This document shows, piece after piece, positions 25,388 to 36,600 of a stretch of 48,011 nucleotides of DNA. A program made the position numbers and the translations under genes. Positions within the stretch are counted from its first letter, which is position 1. Each line of letters starts with the position of its first letter. The DNA is from Cyclobacteriaceae bacterium (GTDB taxonomy: Bacteria; Bacteroidota; Bacteroidia; Cytophagales; Cyclobacteriaceae). Under the pieces are notes generated by a model. It saw only the letters and a program-made list of their open reading frames with translations. It was not told the origin of the DNA and searched no databases. The stretch spans positions 1 through 48,011 of the forward strand of contig JAFIEV010000001.1 in the NCBI GenBank assembly GCA_020832305.1, in the 5' to 3' direction.

Positions 25388-26701
25388 TCAATCTGCCACG
25401 GCCAGCGGTTCCTGCTGGGTGCTGCAATGTATACCGCCACCACTCCAGTTCTGTGCCATAGCATCAATCCACACCAGCCTGCGCCCCGGAAAGACTTCCT
25501 CAAAAATGGCCTTTACTTTATCTTCTTTTTCTGGCGAAGTACCATGTGCCAGGTAAGTGGCATTTAATACCACGCCATTGCTCACCAGGAAATTGAGATA
25601 ACTTGAGGCCGATATCTGTATCAGGGTGTCACCAGCAGCCGGGCGCTCACCGGGCAGGAACAAATCAGGAGAAATACTGCGCATACTTTCCGGATTGTGA
25701 TCTTCGCTCACCACTACGAACCGTTCCACCGGTTCGGGCAAGGGTACCTTAACGATTCGGAAAGCTTTGCCTTCAGCGTCAGTGGCTGCTTTTAAAATTT
25801 CGTAATTTTCCTGCATTCGTTCATAATTGAGGCGATTTAGGGGATGTTTGTCCAGTTCATCTTCATCGACCCATGAAAGTAATATGGTGTTGGCATCTGC
25901 AAAGCGGACGAACTCATCGGTATGGCCGCCCGTGCCCCAGGTTACATATTTCCCTTCGTGCAGATGAGTCCAGTGCTCATCCTCGGCCAATCCTCTTTTC
26001 ATCCATATTACTTTTTTGGCGCCAAGCACCCTTTGGTATTCTTCTTCTATTTCCTCTTTACTCCATCCCGGATTGCGGTTGAGCGTAACGGACTCATTTT
26101 GTAGAATGACTCCTTTGCCATTCGATTCCAGCGATCCCCCTTCCATAATCAGGGCGCTTTGAATGTGTTTTGCTCCCGTAGCTACGCCCATCAGACTATC
26201 GACTTTATGCCTGGCTTTGGTTCTGGCTGCCTGTTCAATCAGCGGAATGCTGTCTTTGAGGTCTGGCCTTCGCAGGCCAAGCCAGCTTGCATAGCCGTAA
26301 TCATTCCACTCAAAATCGACGATGGCCTTTTCTCCTTTTTTATTGACCAAAAAAGCAGCGCCATGGTCCCTGATCCAGTATGATTCGCCCGGCATGGTAT
26401 AAAACCGCAAAAGATCTGTGTTTACTCCGGCCAGTTTTAATACGTTTATGGCTTCATTTTTCAGGCTGTCGTGGTTAAGGGCAATTTTGATGGGCACATT
26501 ACCTTCGAGGCCTTTGACCATTTGTGCCACTGATTCGTGAAAGGGGGGATGGGCAGCCCTCCAGCCAAACCAGATGGCTTCGTGGGGTTCAAACTCTCCC
26601 GGCATGTAAAAAGCCTCCGTATCAGTTTTCTGACTGCACTGAAAAAACAGAATTACAGATAAAATGGCGGTAAGCAGGGTGCTATAGTAAGTGCGAATCA
26701 T
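25388..26701 (-). CDS. exported agmatine deiminase / PPAD-type protein
   Basis: A guanidino-group-modifying enzyme of the peptidyl-arginine/agmatine deiminase (PAD_porph, PF04371) family; agmatine deiminase makes N-carbamoylputrescine and ammonia. The 437-residue product has an N-terminal hydrophobic signal (about 8-21) with Cys22 in LFFQCSQ, which suggests a lipoprotein with a relaxed Bacteroidota lipobox. Visible active-site motifs: WIRDHGA near 109, MEGGSLESNG near 188, the His segment TGGHTDEF near 262, and the catalytic Cys426 in GGGIHCSTQQEP. Most agmatine deiminases are cytoplasmic, so export is notable. The substrate (free agmatine or another guanidine) is not decided by sequence. A single gene, convergent with amtB-PII. 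Confidence 0.87.
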   Translation of the reverse strand: MIRTYYSTLLTAILSVILFFQCSQKTDTEAFYMPGEFEPHEAIWFGWRAAHPPFHESVAQMVKGLEGNVPIKIALNHDSLKNEAINVLKLAGVNTDLLRFYTMPGESYWIRDHGAAFLVNKKGEKAIVDFEWNDYGYASWLGLRRPDLKDSIPLIEQAARTKARHKVDSLMGVATGAKHIQSALIMEGGSLESNGKGVILQNESVTLNRNPGWSKEEIEEEYQRVLGAKKVIWMKRGLAEDEHWTHLHEGKYVTWGTGGHTDEFVRFADANTILLSWVDEDELDKHPLNRLNYERMQENYEILKAATDAEGKAFRIVKVPLPEPVERFVVVSEDHNPESMRSISPDLFLPGERPAAGDTLIQISASSYLNFLVSNGVVLNATYLAHGTSPEKEDKVKAIFEEVFPGRRLVWIDAMAQNWSGGGIHCSTQQEPLAVAD

Positions 26702-27060
26702 GATAATGATATATTTTTTGGCAATATAGGGTAAAATTTTAAGCAGTTGAAGAAAGTTCGTGATGGGTGATGGGTTTAGTTGTTTAGTTGTTGATTTGTT
26801 TAGTTGTGGAGCTCGTAGCTTGTTGGGTCATCTCGTGGGTAAAGATGTATCATATATGAGACGCCGTCCCGAACGCTATGCTTTCCGGGATTACGGTTTC
26901 ACCTCTATCTGCGACGAGGACTGGAAACTACAGCCATTCATTTGCAATAGCACAGCGTGTCGGGAGTGAAAGCTCAAAGCTAACTAACAGAAAGGTTAAA
27001 TGACATTACTGACGAGCTTCGTCATTATACTTCAATACTGAAATGAAGCTAGATTATGAA
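26702..27060. repeat. intergenic dispersed repeats
   Basis: No gene. The gap holds TTTAGTTGTTTAGTTG microrepeats (26774-26812), an AGCTCGTAGCTTG tract, and a copy of the block seen at 8795-8885 (26835-26945, including CGAGGACTGGAAACTACAGC). A small perfect hairpin TGACGA-GCT-TCGTCA is at 27012-27026. Confidence 0.7.
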
Positions 27061-27062
27061 AG

Positions 27063-27165
27063 AAAGCACACGTGGCACGCGTGCGCTAGCTTATAGTTGT
27101 AAACCATTGAAAAACAAGCATTTGAATGTGTTTCGTGGGGACACGAACCACGGCGGGAGGGAGTA
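27063..27165. repeat. REP-like hairpin pair, inverted arrangement
   Basis: A CACGCG-type hairpin (AAGCACACGTGGCACGCGTG, 27063-27091 region) is followed by a reversed TTCGTG-GGGA-CACGAA hairpin with flanking CCACGGCGGGAGG. The order matches 20670-20790 but differs from the 41-46 kb elements. The rest up to 27600 is unremarkable AT-rich sequence; the 95-codon frame at 27176 has no support. Confidence 0.65.
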
Positions 27166-27627
27166 GGAATATGGATTGAGGGGTGAGGCAGGAGAAATTC
27201 CAATAGAGCAGCATGTGGGGACTGGAAGGCGGACCTCAACTGGAAATGGTGGGGCTTGCGGAGGCGGAATCCTTAGATTGCTGAATCGTTTTCAAAGAGA
27301 GAAGTCTGGACGGGTGGATGCATCGATTCTGCAGTTCAACAGTTCATCATTTGTGCGATTCCAGAATTCCACCACGCATCCACTTTCTCTTTATGTCAGA
27401 TTTTGGCAATTATTTCATTTTTATATCATTATTTTCGACAAAGACCTGGAAATTTTGACTTAATTTGTAAGATTATTTTATGTAATTCCGGCAGTGGGAG
27501 ATGTAAGAAGTGCGATTACATTAAACAACATTAGCTTTTAACCTTTATTCAGGCTATGTGTCCAAATAAAAATGGGTAAACCCTATAAATATCTACCTAT
27601 TTATTCAATAATATATAAAAATATTTC

Positions 27628-27635
27628 TATTTTTG
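27628..27635 (+). promoter_or_regulatory. -7 box before the giant gene
   Basis: TATTTTTG fits TAnnTTTG exactly. Transcription would start near 27642, which leaves a leader of about 20 nt before the ATG at 27662 but almost none before the ATG at 27644. The -33 region is weak. Confidence 0.45.
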
Positions 27636-27661
27636 CTGATTGAATGCAAACTGTGTCCTGT

Positions 27662-30600
27662 ATGAAAAGTATTTACACATCCCCCGATATTCGATTATTC
27701 TTTTTAAGGTTTTTCTTTAGTTGTATGGTGCTCGGATTGCTGACTACGGCAGAGGGCTTTGGGCAACAAAGGGAGACGATTGTGGGTTGGAATTTTAATA
27801 ACCCTGATCCCGCACTTCGTGCTAATCCCAGTGGGGGTGTGTTGGCAATTTTAGCCGGACCATTGACAACTCAAGGAGCAAGTGCGGTTGGTTGGTCAGA
27901 AGTTACGCATGATAATCAAGGATTTTCGGCAAGGGCTACAAATTGGAATAATGGAGTAGATAGTAAAGCTTGGCAAGTAGATTTTTCCACGGAAGGATAT
28001 AAATCAATTCAGATATCTTCAAAACAAAGCAGTGGACCTACAGGTCCCAGGGATTTTCAACTCCAATATAGACTAGATCTTGAAGATGAATGGATTGATG
28101 TAGGAAGTCAAATAGTTATAATTACTGCTGATGATTGGTCAACTGATTATCGTTATATTGATCAACCTTTGCCCATTGAAGTAAATGAAGTGGAAAAAGT
28201 ATATTTGCGCTGGGTTATTAAATCGTTGTTTAGAATAGATGGTGGCAACCTTGCATCTTTAGGTGTTTCCCGCATTGACGACATCATTATCACCGGAGCA
28301 CCCGTATCTTCCGAGATCGAACTTACTGGTAATCCTGCAATCGCAGGAAACATTACCAACCCTTTGAACCATTTTCTCTATCGCGTGGACCTGGATGTAT
28401 CAGAAAATGACGCAGTACTGGATGAACTTCGTTTTGTTAACAATAATTCCTTTAATGAAGCAGATGTTGCCGTATTTAAACTCTGGAGGTCAAACCCATC
28501 TAATAATCTTATTGATTCGATAGCATCCTTTACCCCAACAACTAATAATCAGAACATTATTTTCCCCAACCTCAATGAGGATTTATTGGAAGATGGAACC
28601 TATTATTATGCCATCACAGTAAATATTGATCCTTCTGCAGGCTATGGCAATACCCTAACACTGGGTACCCCGGAGGTAGGCTTTAGTACAAATGCAAATG
28701 TGAGTAGCAGTGACCCTATTCCGGCAGGTACAGAACAGACGATTTTGATACGATCTGAAGTCAGCCTGGCGTCTTTTAGTGAAGTGGCGCCTGATAACGA
28801 ACTCAGTCTTCCTGCCAACAATCGCGTGTATCGCCTGGATATCAGCGCCGAGGTTTTTGATGCCATTGTCGATGAGGTATCTTTTCCGCTTAGTGGTAAC
28901 TTTGAAGCGTCTGATATATCTGCTTTTAAACTTGCATTTTCTTCTGACTCTGTTGAAATCCCGGGAACGATATTGCAAACAATACCCAATACAAGCATTG
29001 GGTTTGGTGGCACCGTAACTTTTAATACATTTACCGCCCAGCGAGTAAATGCGGGTCAGACTGGCTATTTTAGCTTATTGGTAGATATACCACCGGGAGC
29101 AGTAAATGGAAAAACTATTGGTGTTGGCAGTGTAGGAGAACCGCAGTTGTCTTTCGCGCACCCTATCTTAGAAACTACTACAGGCTGGCCACAGGCTGCA
29201 GGTAACTTACAGGAAATCGCCCTTGCCTCTGATATCACCGTCAACAGTTTTAGTCCGGATGACCTGGCACCCCGGCAAAATTCGCTAAATAATCTTTTAT
29301 ACCGGATTGATCTATCTGTTGCCAATTCAAATAATGTCTTAAATAGTCTCGCTCTAACAACAACTGGGAGTTATCAGTTGGCAGATATTGCTCAGTTTAG
29401 CCTCTGGACAGGTCCGGATGCCAGCGGACCTGTTACCAGGATTAAAGATAACGTCGCTCCGGTAGCAAGTGGAGGTACCCTGACTTTCAATGCTTTTGAT
29501 GTCCCTCCTGTACTTACCGCTGGATCAAACCTATATTTGTATGTGAGGGTGAACTTTACTGCTGGAGCCGCACCAGGAAATACCATTGGCATCGCGGCCA
29601 CAGTTCCTCCAGGAACAGCATTTGGTTTTGGAGATCTGAGTACGGTTTCCGGTACCCTCGCTGCCAGCACCCCTCAGACCATCACCGCCGCACCAGGAGT
29701 AGTTTTATCGGGTAACAGCCCGGAAGGGACAAGCGCCATTACCCAATTGACCAACAATCGCATTTACCGGATTGTCATGGACGTGACGGCAGCCAATGCC
29801 AGGGTTACGGAAATCAGGGTGCCTACCCAGGGAAGTTATCAAATTCCAGACATTGCTGAGTTTTCGCTCTGGTACTCTACAGACATTGGCAATCCCGGTA
29901 CACCAATAGCTACTGCCAGCAGCATCGTTGCTCCTGGGGGTACACTTACCTTTGCCGGATTATCGCAGGTAGTGACGGTTGGTACCGGTTATTTCTCGGT
30001 GATGGTTAATGTACGGACAGATGCGGTGTATGGGAGAACCATTGGCATTAATCAACCAAATTTGGCAGGGATAGACTTTGAAGGTGTTGTTTTTGAAACA
30101 GGTTCGTTTACTACGGGCAGTACCCGTGCCATTAATGTGCCTACGGAAGTTACCTTCGCTTCTTTCAGCAATGCAGCCCCCAATAATATTCTGAATCAAC
30201 CCACAGGAAACCGGGTATTTCGCCTCGATTTGGATGTCGACAATTTTAATGCTAGACTCACTGCCCTGACTTTAAAAACAAGCGGCACTTACAATGCCAC
30301 TGATATTACCGGATTCAATTTGCATTATTCCACGGATCCCAACGAAATTGGTGCTCTGATCGCGGGTCCGCTTACAGCGCCTGCCTCCGGTGGAAACCTG
30401 GTTTTCAGTGGATTGACACAAGTCTTTCCGGCAGGAGAAACCGGATACCTATGGCTCATGGCGGATATATCCCCCAGCGCCACCGGCAATCGCACAATAG
30501 GCATCGATGCCATTGCTGCAGGGGATGTTACCCTGGCAAATGCAAGTAATAAGATCGGTTTGCCTACACCAGTCAGCAACCTACAGGTCATCTCTGTGCC

Positions 30601-33600
30601 GGTGGATATTTCTGTGGCTACCTTTTCCCCGGCGAGCGATCAGATTCTTCAAGGGGCTGTAAACCGGCTTTTGTACCGCTATGACCTAAGCCTGGGCGCT
30701 ACTTCAGATGCACGACTCAGCGCGATTAGTATGATCACCCAGGGTGATTATGATGTAACAGACTTTGTGAATTTCAAACTTTGGTATGCTGCAACTGAAA
30801 CATGGCCAACAGCATCAACATTGGCAACGGTTACAACCATACCTGAGAGTGGTCAGCCTTTAACTTTTACGGGTTTTGAAAGATTGTTCACGGCAGATGA
30901 AACCGGATATCTCTATGTCACGGCAGACGTCGCTGTTGCGGCCTTTCCGGGAAATTCGGTGGGCATCGCCGGTACCACGACTGCCGGGGGCCTGACTTTT
31001 CTGGATGCTGTTAATCTGGAGCCGACGGACTTTCCAACTGATCCGGGCAACAATCAGACCATAGAAGCCAGTTCAAAGATTACCGTTACTACTTCCAGTC
31101 CGCCAGCCGGTAATTTAAGCGTCTTGCTTGACAATGAAATTTATCAATTGGAAATGACTGCCAATGAAGGAGATGCTACCTTAGAAAGCATAACCCTCAA
31201 AACCAATGGAGATTATGTAACCGGGGATGTTACCTTTTTTAAATTGTGGTATTCAACCACAGGAATAGATAAAGGTGTCGAAATTGATAATGTCGTGGGT
31301 GAGGCTAATGGCCAGGATCTTGTTTTTAATAGCTTCACACCGATTGTATTTGAAGCAGACGAAGATCCTGAAATAACCTATTATTTTACCATTACGGCAG
31401 ATATTTCGCCATCAGCCAATTATGGAAATACCCTGGGCATTGATGAACTTCCTTTATCCAATATAGAATTCACAATTCCGGTCATGTATAATGGCGTTGA
31501 TCCGCAGCCTGCTGGTAACCTTCAAACCATTGCCATTGAAACGGAAGTCACCCTCAGTTCGGTGGCACCTCCAGGAGATCCAGCAGGATTTCTTACTTCC
31601 CCCACCAACAATCCCATCTATCGCCTGATTGCAGGGGTGCAAACTTTTGATGCCATCGTAAATTCTATAACCTTTACCACTTCGGGCTCATTTATTGCCG
31701 GTGATATCAGCAATTTTAAACTATTTTATTCTACCGCTGAAGCAGCGGAAGGGGATTTAATAGCTACCCTGTCTGGCAACACTTTAGCTTTTGGAGGTGA
31801 TGTGGTTTTTGATGTTTTTACCGGCTTTGATGGCAGAATTGAAGCTGGATCTACCGCTTATTTCTGGCTGATGGTGGATATATCCCCAACGGCCTCGAAT
31901 ACAAGAACTGTTGGGGTTGATTCAACCACGGTTGATTTTGCTTTCCCCGAGGATCTTACAGATGATACCAACCCAGGGAATAACCTGGTTATGGATGTGC
32001 CATCTGAAATTGTAGTTTCCTTTAGCAGCGCACCGGAAGATGGTGCCATTCAGCAGAATACGAACAACAATCTATTGTATAAAGTGCATATTTCGGTGAC
32101 CAACTCCGACGCACTCTTGCAAGAACTTACTTTTCCATTTAATGGAACATATGCTGATGCAGACATTGGAGATGTTATCCTTTGGTATTCATCTGATTCT
32201 ACCGTGTTGGGCAGTATTGTAGAGACGACAAGTGCGGCACCATCGGGCAATTCAATTGTATTTGAAGAAATCAATCAAAACATAGCGGCAGGAACCACGG
32301 CCTACTATAGCATTACAGTCAATGTTCCAGCCACAGCCACGCCAGGAAATACCATTGGAATTAACCCAGTAACCATCGCTGAAGCCAATTTTGAAGAGAG
32401 TTCCAATATTGTTGGCTCTCCGACCGGCACCGGTAACCTGCAAACCATTGCTTTATCGCCTAAAATCGCCATTGCCAATACCTTACCATTGCCTGACGGA
32501 GATATTGTGGTTCCACTATTAAACCCCATTTACACCTTTAATCTGGCGGTTGCAGATGCCGATGCACTTTTGAATTCCCTTCAATTTTCTACCGGAAGTG
32601 TGTATGTCCCTGCTGATATTGCCAGCATCGCCTTGTATTATTCCGATGACGAACCAAGCGATGCAGGTATTGAAATTGCCAGTACCACTACTATACCTGG
32701 TCCGGGTGGAAGCATTCTGTTTGAAGATCTCAACCTGACCTTGCCGGCAGACAGTACAGGTTATTTTACCATAATGGTTAATGTCGCCCCTTCAGCGGTG
32801 ATAGGGAATAACATTTCCATTGTGGGTATACCCTATGCGAACATCGGTCTTGCCGATCCGAAAATTATCACCACTACCGATCCGCTTATCAATGGAAATG
32901 CACGTATATTCAATATCCCTTCCCTAATAGAGCTTAGCAGTTTTAGTCCGGATGCCGATACCATTACCACCCCTACTAACAACAAACTAATCCGTCTCGA
33001 CCTGGATGTATCACAATTTGATGCCTTGCTGAACGGATTGACCCTTACAACTAAAGGTAAATTTATAGCCACAGATGTAAGCCGCTTTAAACTCTGGCTT
33101 TCAGTGGATGGAGAGGCGCTTAGCGAGGAACTGGCTGTTTTTGATACCCCCATTGTCGCCGGTGGAAATATTGTTTTTTCCGGCATTGGCGCTGAACGAC
33201 TTTCAGCCGAAGGGATTAGGTATCTGTGGGTTACCGTAGACATTGCCCCAACATCTTTGCGACTGAATGAGATTGGTATTGATGTTATAGCAGCCCCGGC
33301 AGCCTTTAATTTTGCACATCCAGTTGATTTTACCAATACTTTCCCGGTAGCTGGCAGCGAATTACAGGTTATTGATGTGTTTTCGGGTATTACGGTCAGT
33401 ACTTTTGCACCACTTGCTGCCAATCTGCGCCAAACGGCTAAAGATCAGCTTATTTACCGCATAGACCTGTCCGTGGCTGACTCCGATACAAGGTTGAATG
33501 CACTTACCCTGGCAACAGGAGGTGATTTTGAAGCGACCGACATTGATCGCTTTGCACTATGGTTCTCCGCCGATGAAAATGATCCAGGTGTAGAACCGAT

Positions 33601-36600
33601 TGCCATTTTTGATGGTCCAATCGCTGCAGAAGACCCGCTTACTTTTGCCGGTCTGAACCAAATTATACCGGCCGCAAGCAGCGGATATTTATTTATCACG
33701 GTAGATATAGCTGAAGAGGCTGAACCGGGCAATACCTTATCGGTCGCTTTAGCTGATCTTGAAGATCTGGTATTTAGTCCTTCCGTTAATGTCTCTGGTG
33801 ATGATATAGATCCCGGCAACACCTTTACCATTGTAGCTGCTCCGGTGATAGCCATCGATTTTATCAGTCCGCCCGCGAATGGTGAAATTAAGCAACTTGA
33901 GGACAACCTGATCTACACCCTGACTATGGAAGTGAGCAGTGCGGATGTAGAGATCAGTGTATTGCAATTCCCGACCAAAGGGACTTATGGTATTTCTGAT
34001 TTTGCAAGGTTTAAACTCTGGTATTCGGAGGATGATGAGGATTTGTTGGGCGCTGTATTGATTGCAGACCTCGCACCGGTGGCTGCCGGGCAAAATCTGG
34101 TTTTCAGTGGATTAAGCCAGTCCATCGTGGTCGGTAATACCGGTTATTTCAGCATTACGGTCGATGTGGAAACCTCGGCAGGCTTTGGCAATACGATTGG
34201 CATTGATACAGTTGCTTACAGCGGACTGAGCTTTGTGGGGGAGGTGATTTTGACGGATGCAGGCCCTGCCGGCGCCGGAAACAATCAGACCATCGCCAAT
34301 GAATCCAATGTAACGATTACAGGCGTTAGTCCGCTTGCAGGTGGGGTTCTTAGCTCTCCGGTCAACAATGTAATCTACCGCATAGATTTAGAAACTGAAG
34401 ACTTCGATGCCCTGTTGGCATCCCTGACTTTTACTACCACAGGAAGCTATGCCGCTACAGATATCACCGGTTTTGAATTATGGTATTCCGATACCGATGC
34501 AGCGCCTGGTGATGTCATTGCCTCTGCGGCCCCGGCTGGAAACGGCTCACAGGTTATTTTTAACCTTTCATCTCAACCAGAACGTTTTTCTGCTGGAAGT
34601 ACGGGTTATTTATGGATTACGGTAGATATTGCTTTTGGATCGGAGGGTTTACCAACCATTGGTATAGAAGGGATTCCATTGGCTAATTTCGGATTTTTGC
34701 ATATCGTAAATCTTGACGGAGATGATCCTACAGAAGAAGGAGCCTTGCAAATTATTGACGTGCCTTCGGATATTGTTGTAACAGGTGTTAGCGCTCCGGA
34801 AGGTAATGTCAACCAGAATGCGGTAAACCAGGTATTATATACCCTGCAATTGGAAGTGGATGATTCTGATGCCAGACTGCTCGAACTCAACCTACCCCTG
34901 ATCGGAACTTTAGAAGAAGGGGATGTGACCGCTTTTAAACTGTGGTTTTCGACTACCGGTTTTAATCTGGAGACAGAATTGGCAGCTACTGTTATAATTG
35001 AAGGAGACAGTATTAGTTTCACCGGGTTTAACCTGGTAATTCCTGCTACAGGTTCAGGTTATTTTACCATTACCGCCGATATCGCTTTTAATGCTTTTGT
35101 TGATAGTACGCTTGGGATTGGCGCTGTAGAGGCGAAAGCATTTATTTTCGATGAATCTGCCATTCTAACAGGTGTGCCGACGCCTGAAGGCAATCTGAAA
35201 ACCATTGTAGCTTCATCCGTCATTGCCATCAGTGGTTTTAGTGAAGCGGGCCCTATTACCAGCACCGAAGGCAATCTGCTTTATCGCATCGATATGGAAG
35301 TGACCGTGGTGGATGCCAGGCTGACTGGATTGCAACTGCCTATGACCGGAGATTTTACTGCGGCTGATGTTTCGGCTTTTGGATTATGGTATAAAACAAG
35401 TTCAGTGACCGATTCTGTTGAAATTGCTACTGCTGGCCCAGTTGGGAATGGTGAAAACCTGGTATTTACTTTCAATCAAGTCATTGAAGCAGATTCTAGT
35501 GCCTTTTTCTTTGTTATGGTGGATATATCCACCGCTGCCCAATACGGGAATACCATAGGAGTAGGAGCTATATCCTTGACCAACCTGACTTTTGATGAGG
35601 TGGTGATCCTGAATGGAGATAATCCATTGCCTGCCGGTGAAATCAGGCCCATTGAAATTCAATCTAATGTAGCGGCTATCGGTGTCGTTTTAGAAGAAGG
35701 TGATATAGAGGAGTTGACGAATAATTTATTGTATCGCATAGATCTTGCCACCAGTGATTTCGATGCGCAATTGCAAGGTTTGACTCTGACGACCTTTGGG
35801 TCTTACGAAGAGGAAGATGTAGATCGTTTTGTGCTGCTATGGTCAGCAACTGCAGGAGGTTCACGGGAAGAGCTTGCTGTTTTAGCTTCTGTTCAAACGG
35901 GTGAGAATCTTGTATTTGATGGGTTTAATTTAACCTTACCAGCGGGTGAGGACCGCTTCTTTTGGGTGTCGGTAGATATTTCCAGCGATTATGCTGTTTT
36001 GGAGGGTGAGGATTCCAGGACCATAGGTATTAATGCCATTCCTTTAACTGCTTTTGAGTTTGAGTATGACACAGAAATAATCAATGCTGTTGATGGCGAT
36101 CCTTCAGCCAATTTACCGCAAGGAGAAGAACGAGAAATAACCATTCGGCCTATTGTTAACCTGACCCGTACCAGTGGGCCATCAAATATTATTAACATTT
36201 TGGCGCCAAACAATCATTTATTGTACCGCATTAATGCCGCGGTGACATTGGCCAATGCCCGGGTAGATAGCATAATCGTTCCAACCATTGGAACTTATCT
36301 GGCAGATGATATCAATGCATTCCGCCTGTTTTTTGCAACAGATCCTAATGCGCAGGGAGTAGAATTAGCTTCCGTATCCAGTGTTGGAGGATTTGGTGAA
36401 AACCTAATCTTTGTGTTTCCCGAACCTCAACTTATAGAAGCCGGACAAACCGGTAGCTTCTTTGTAAGAGTGGATGCTAATCCAGCTGCTGAAGATTTAG
36501 GTTTTGATGGTAGAACCGTAGGGATAGGTGCAGTACCACTGAGCAATATTAAATTTACAGCCCAGGTGGCAAAGACCGGGACAGATCCATTGGCAGCGGG

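Noticed and set aside
27176-27463. 95-codon frame before the giant gene
   Set aside because: Unlikely composition, no motif, and it overlaps a repeat edge.
28642-36213. Many minus-strand frames inside the giant gene
   Set aside because: They recur once per domain because the plus-strand codons repeat; they are shadows of the array.
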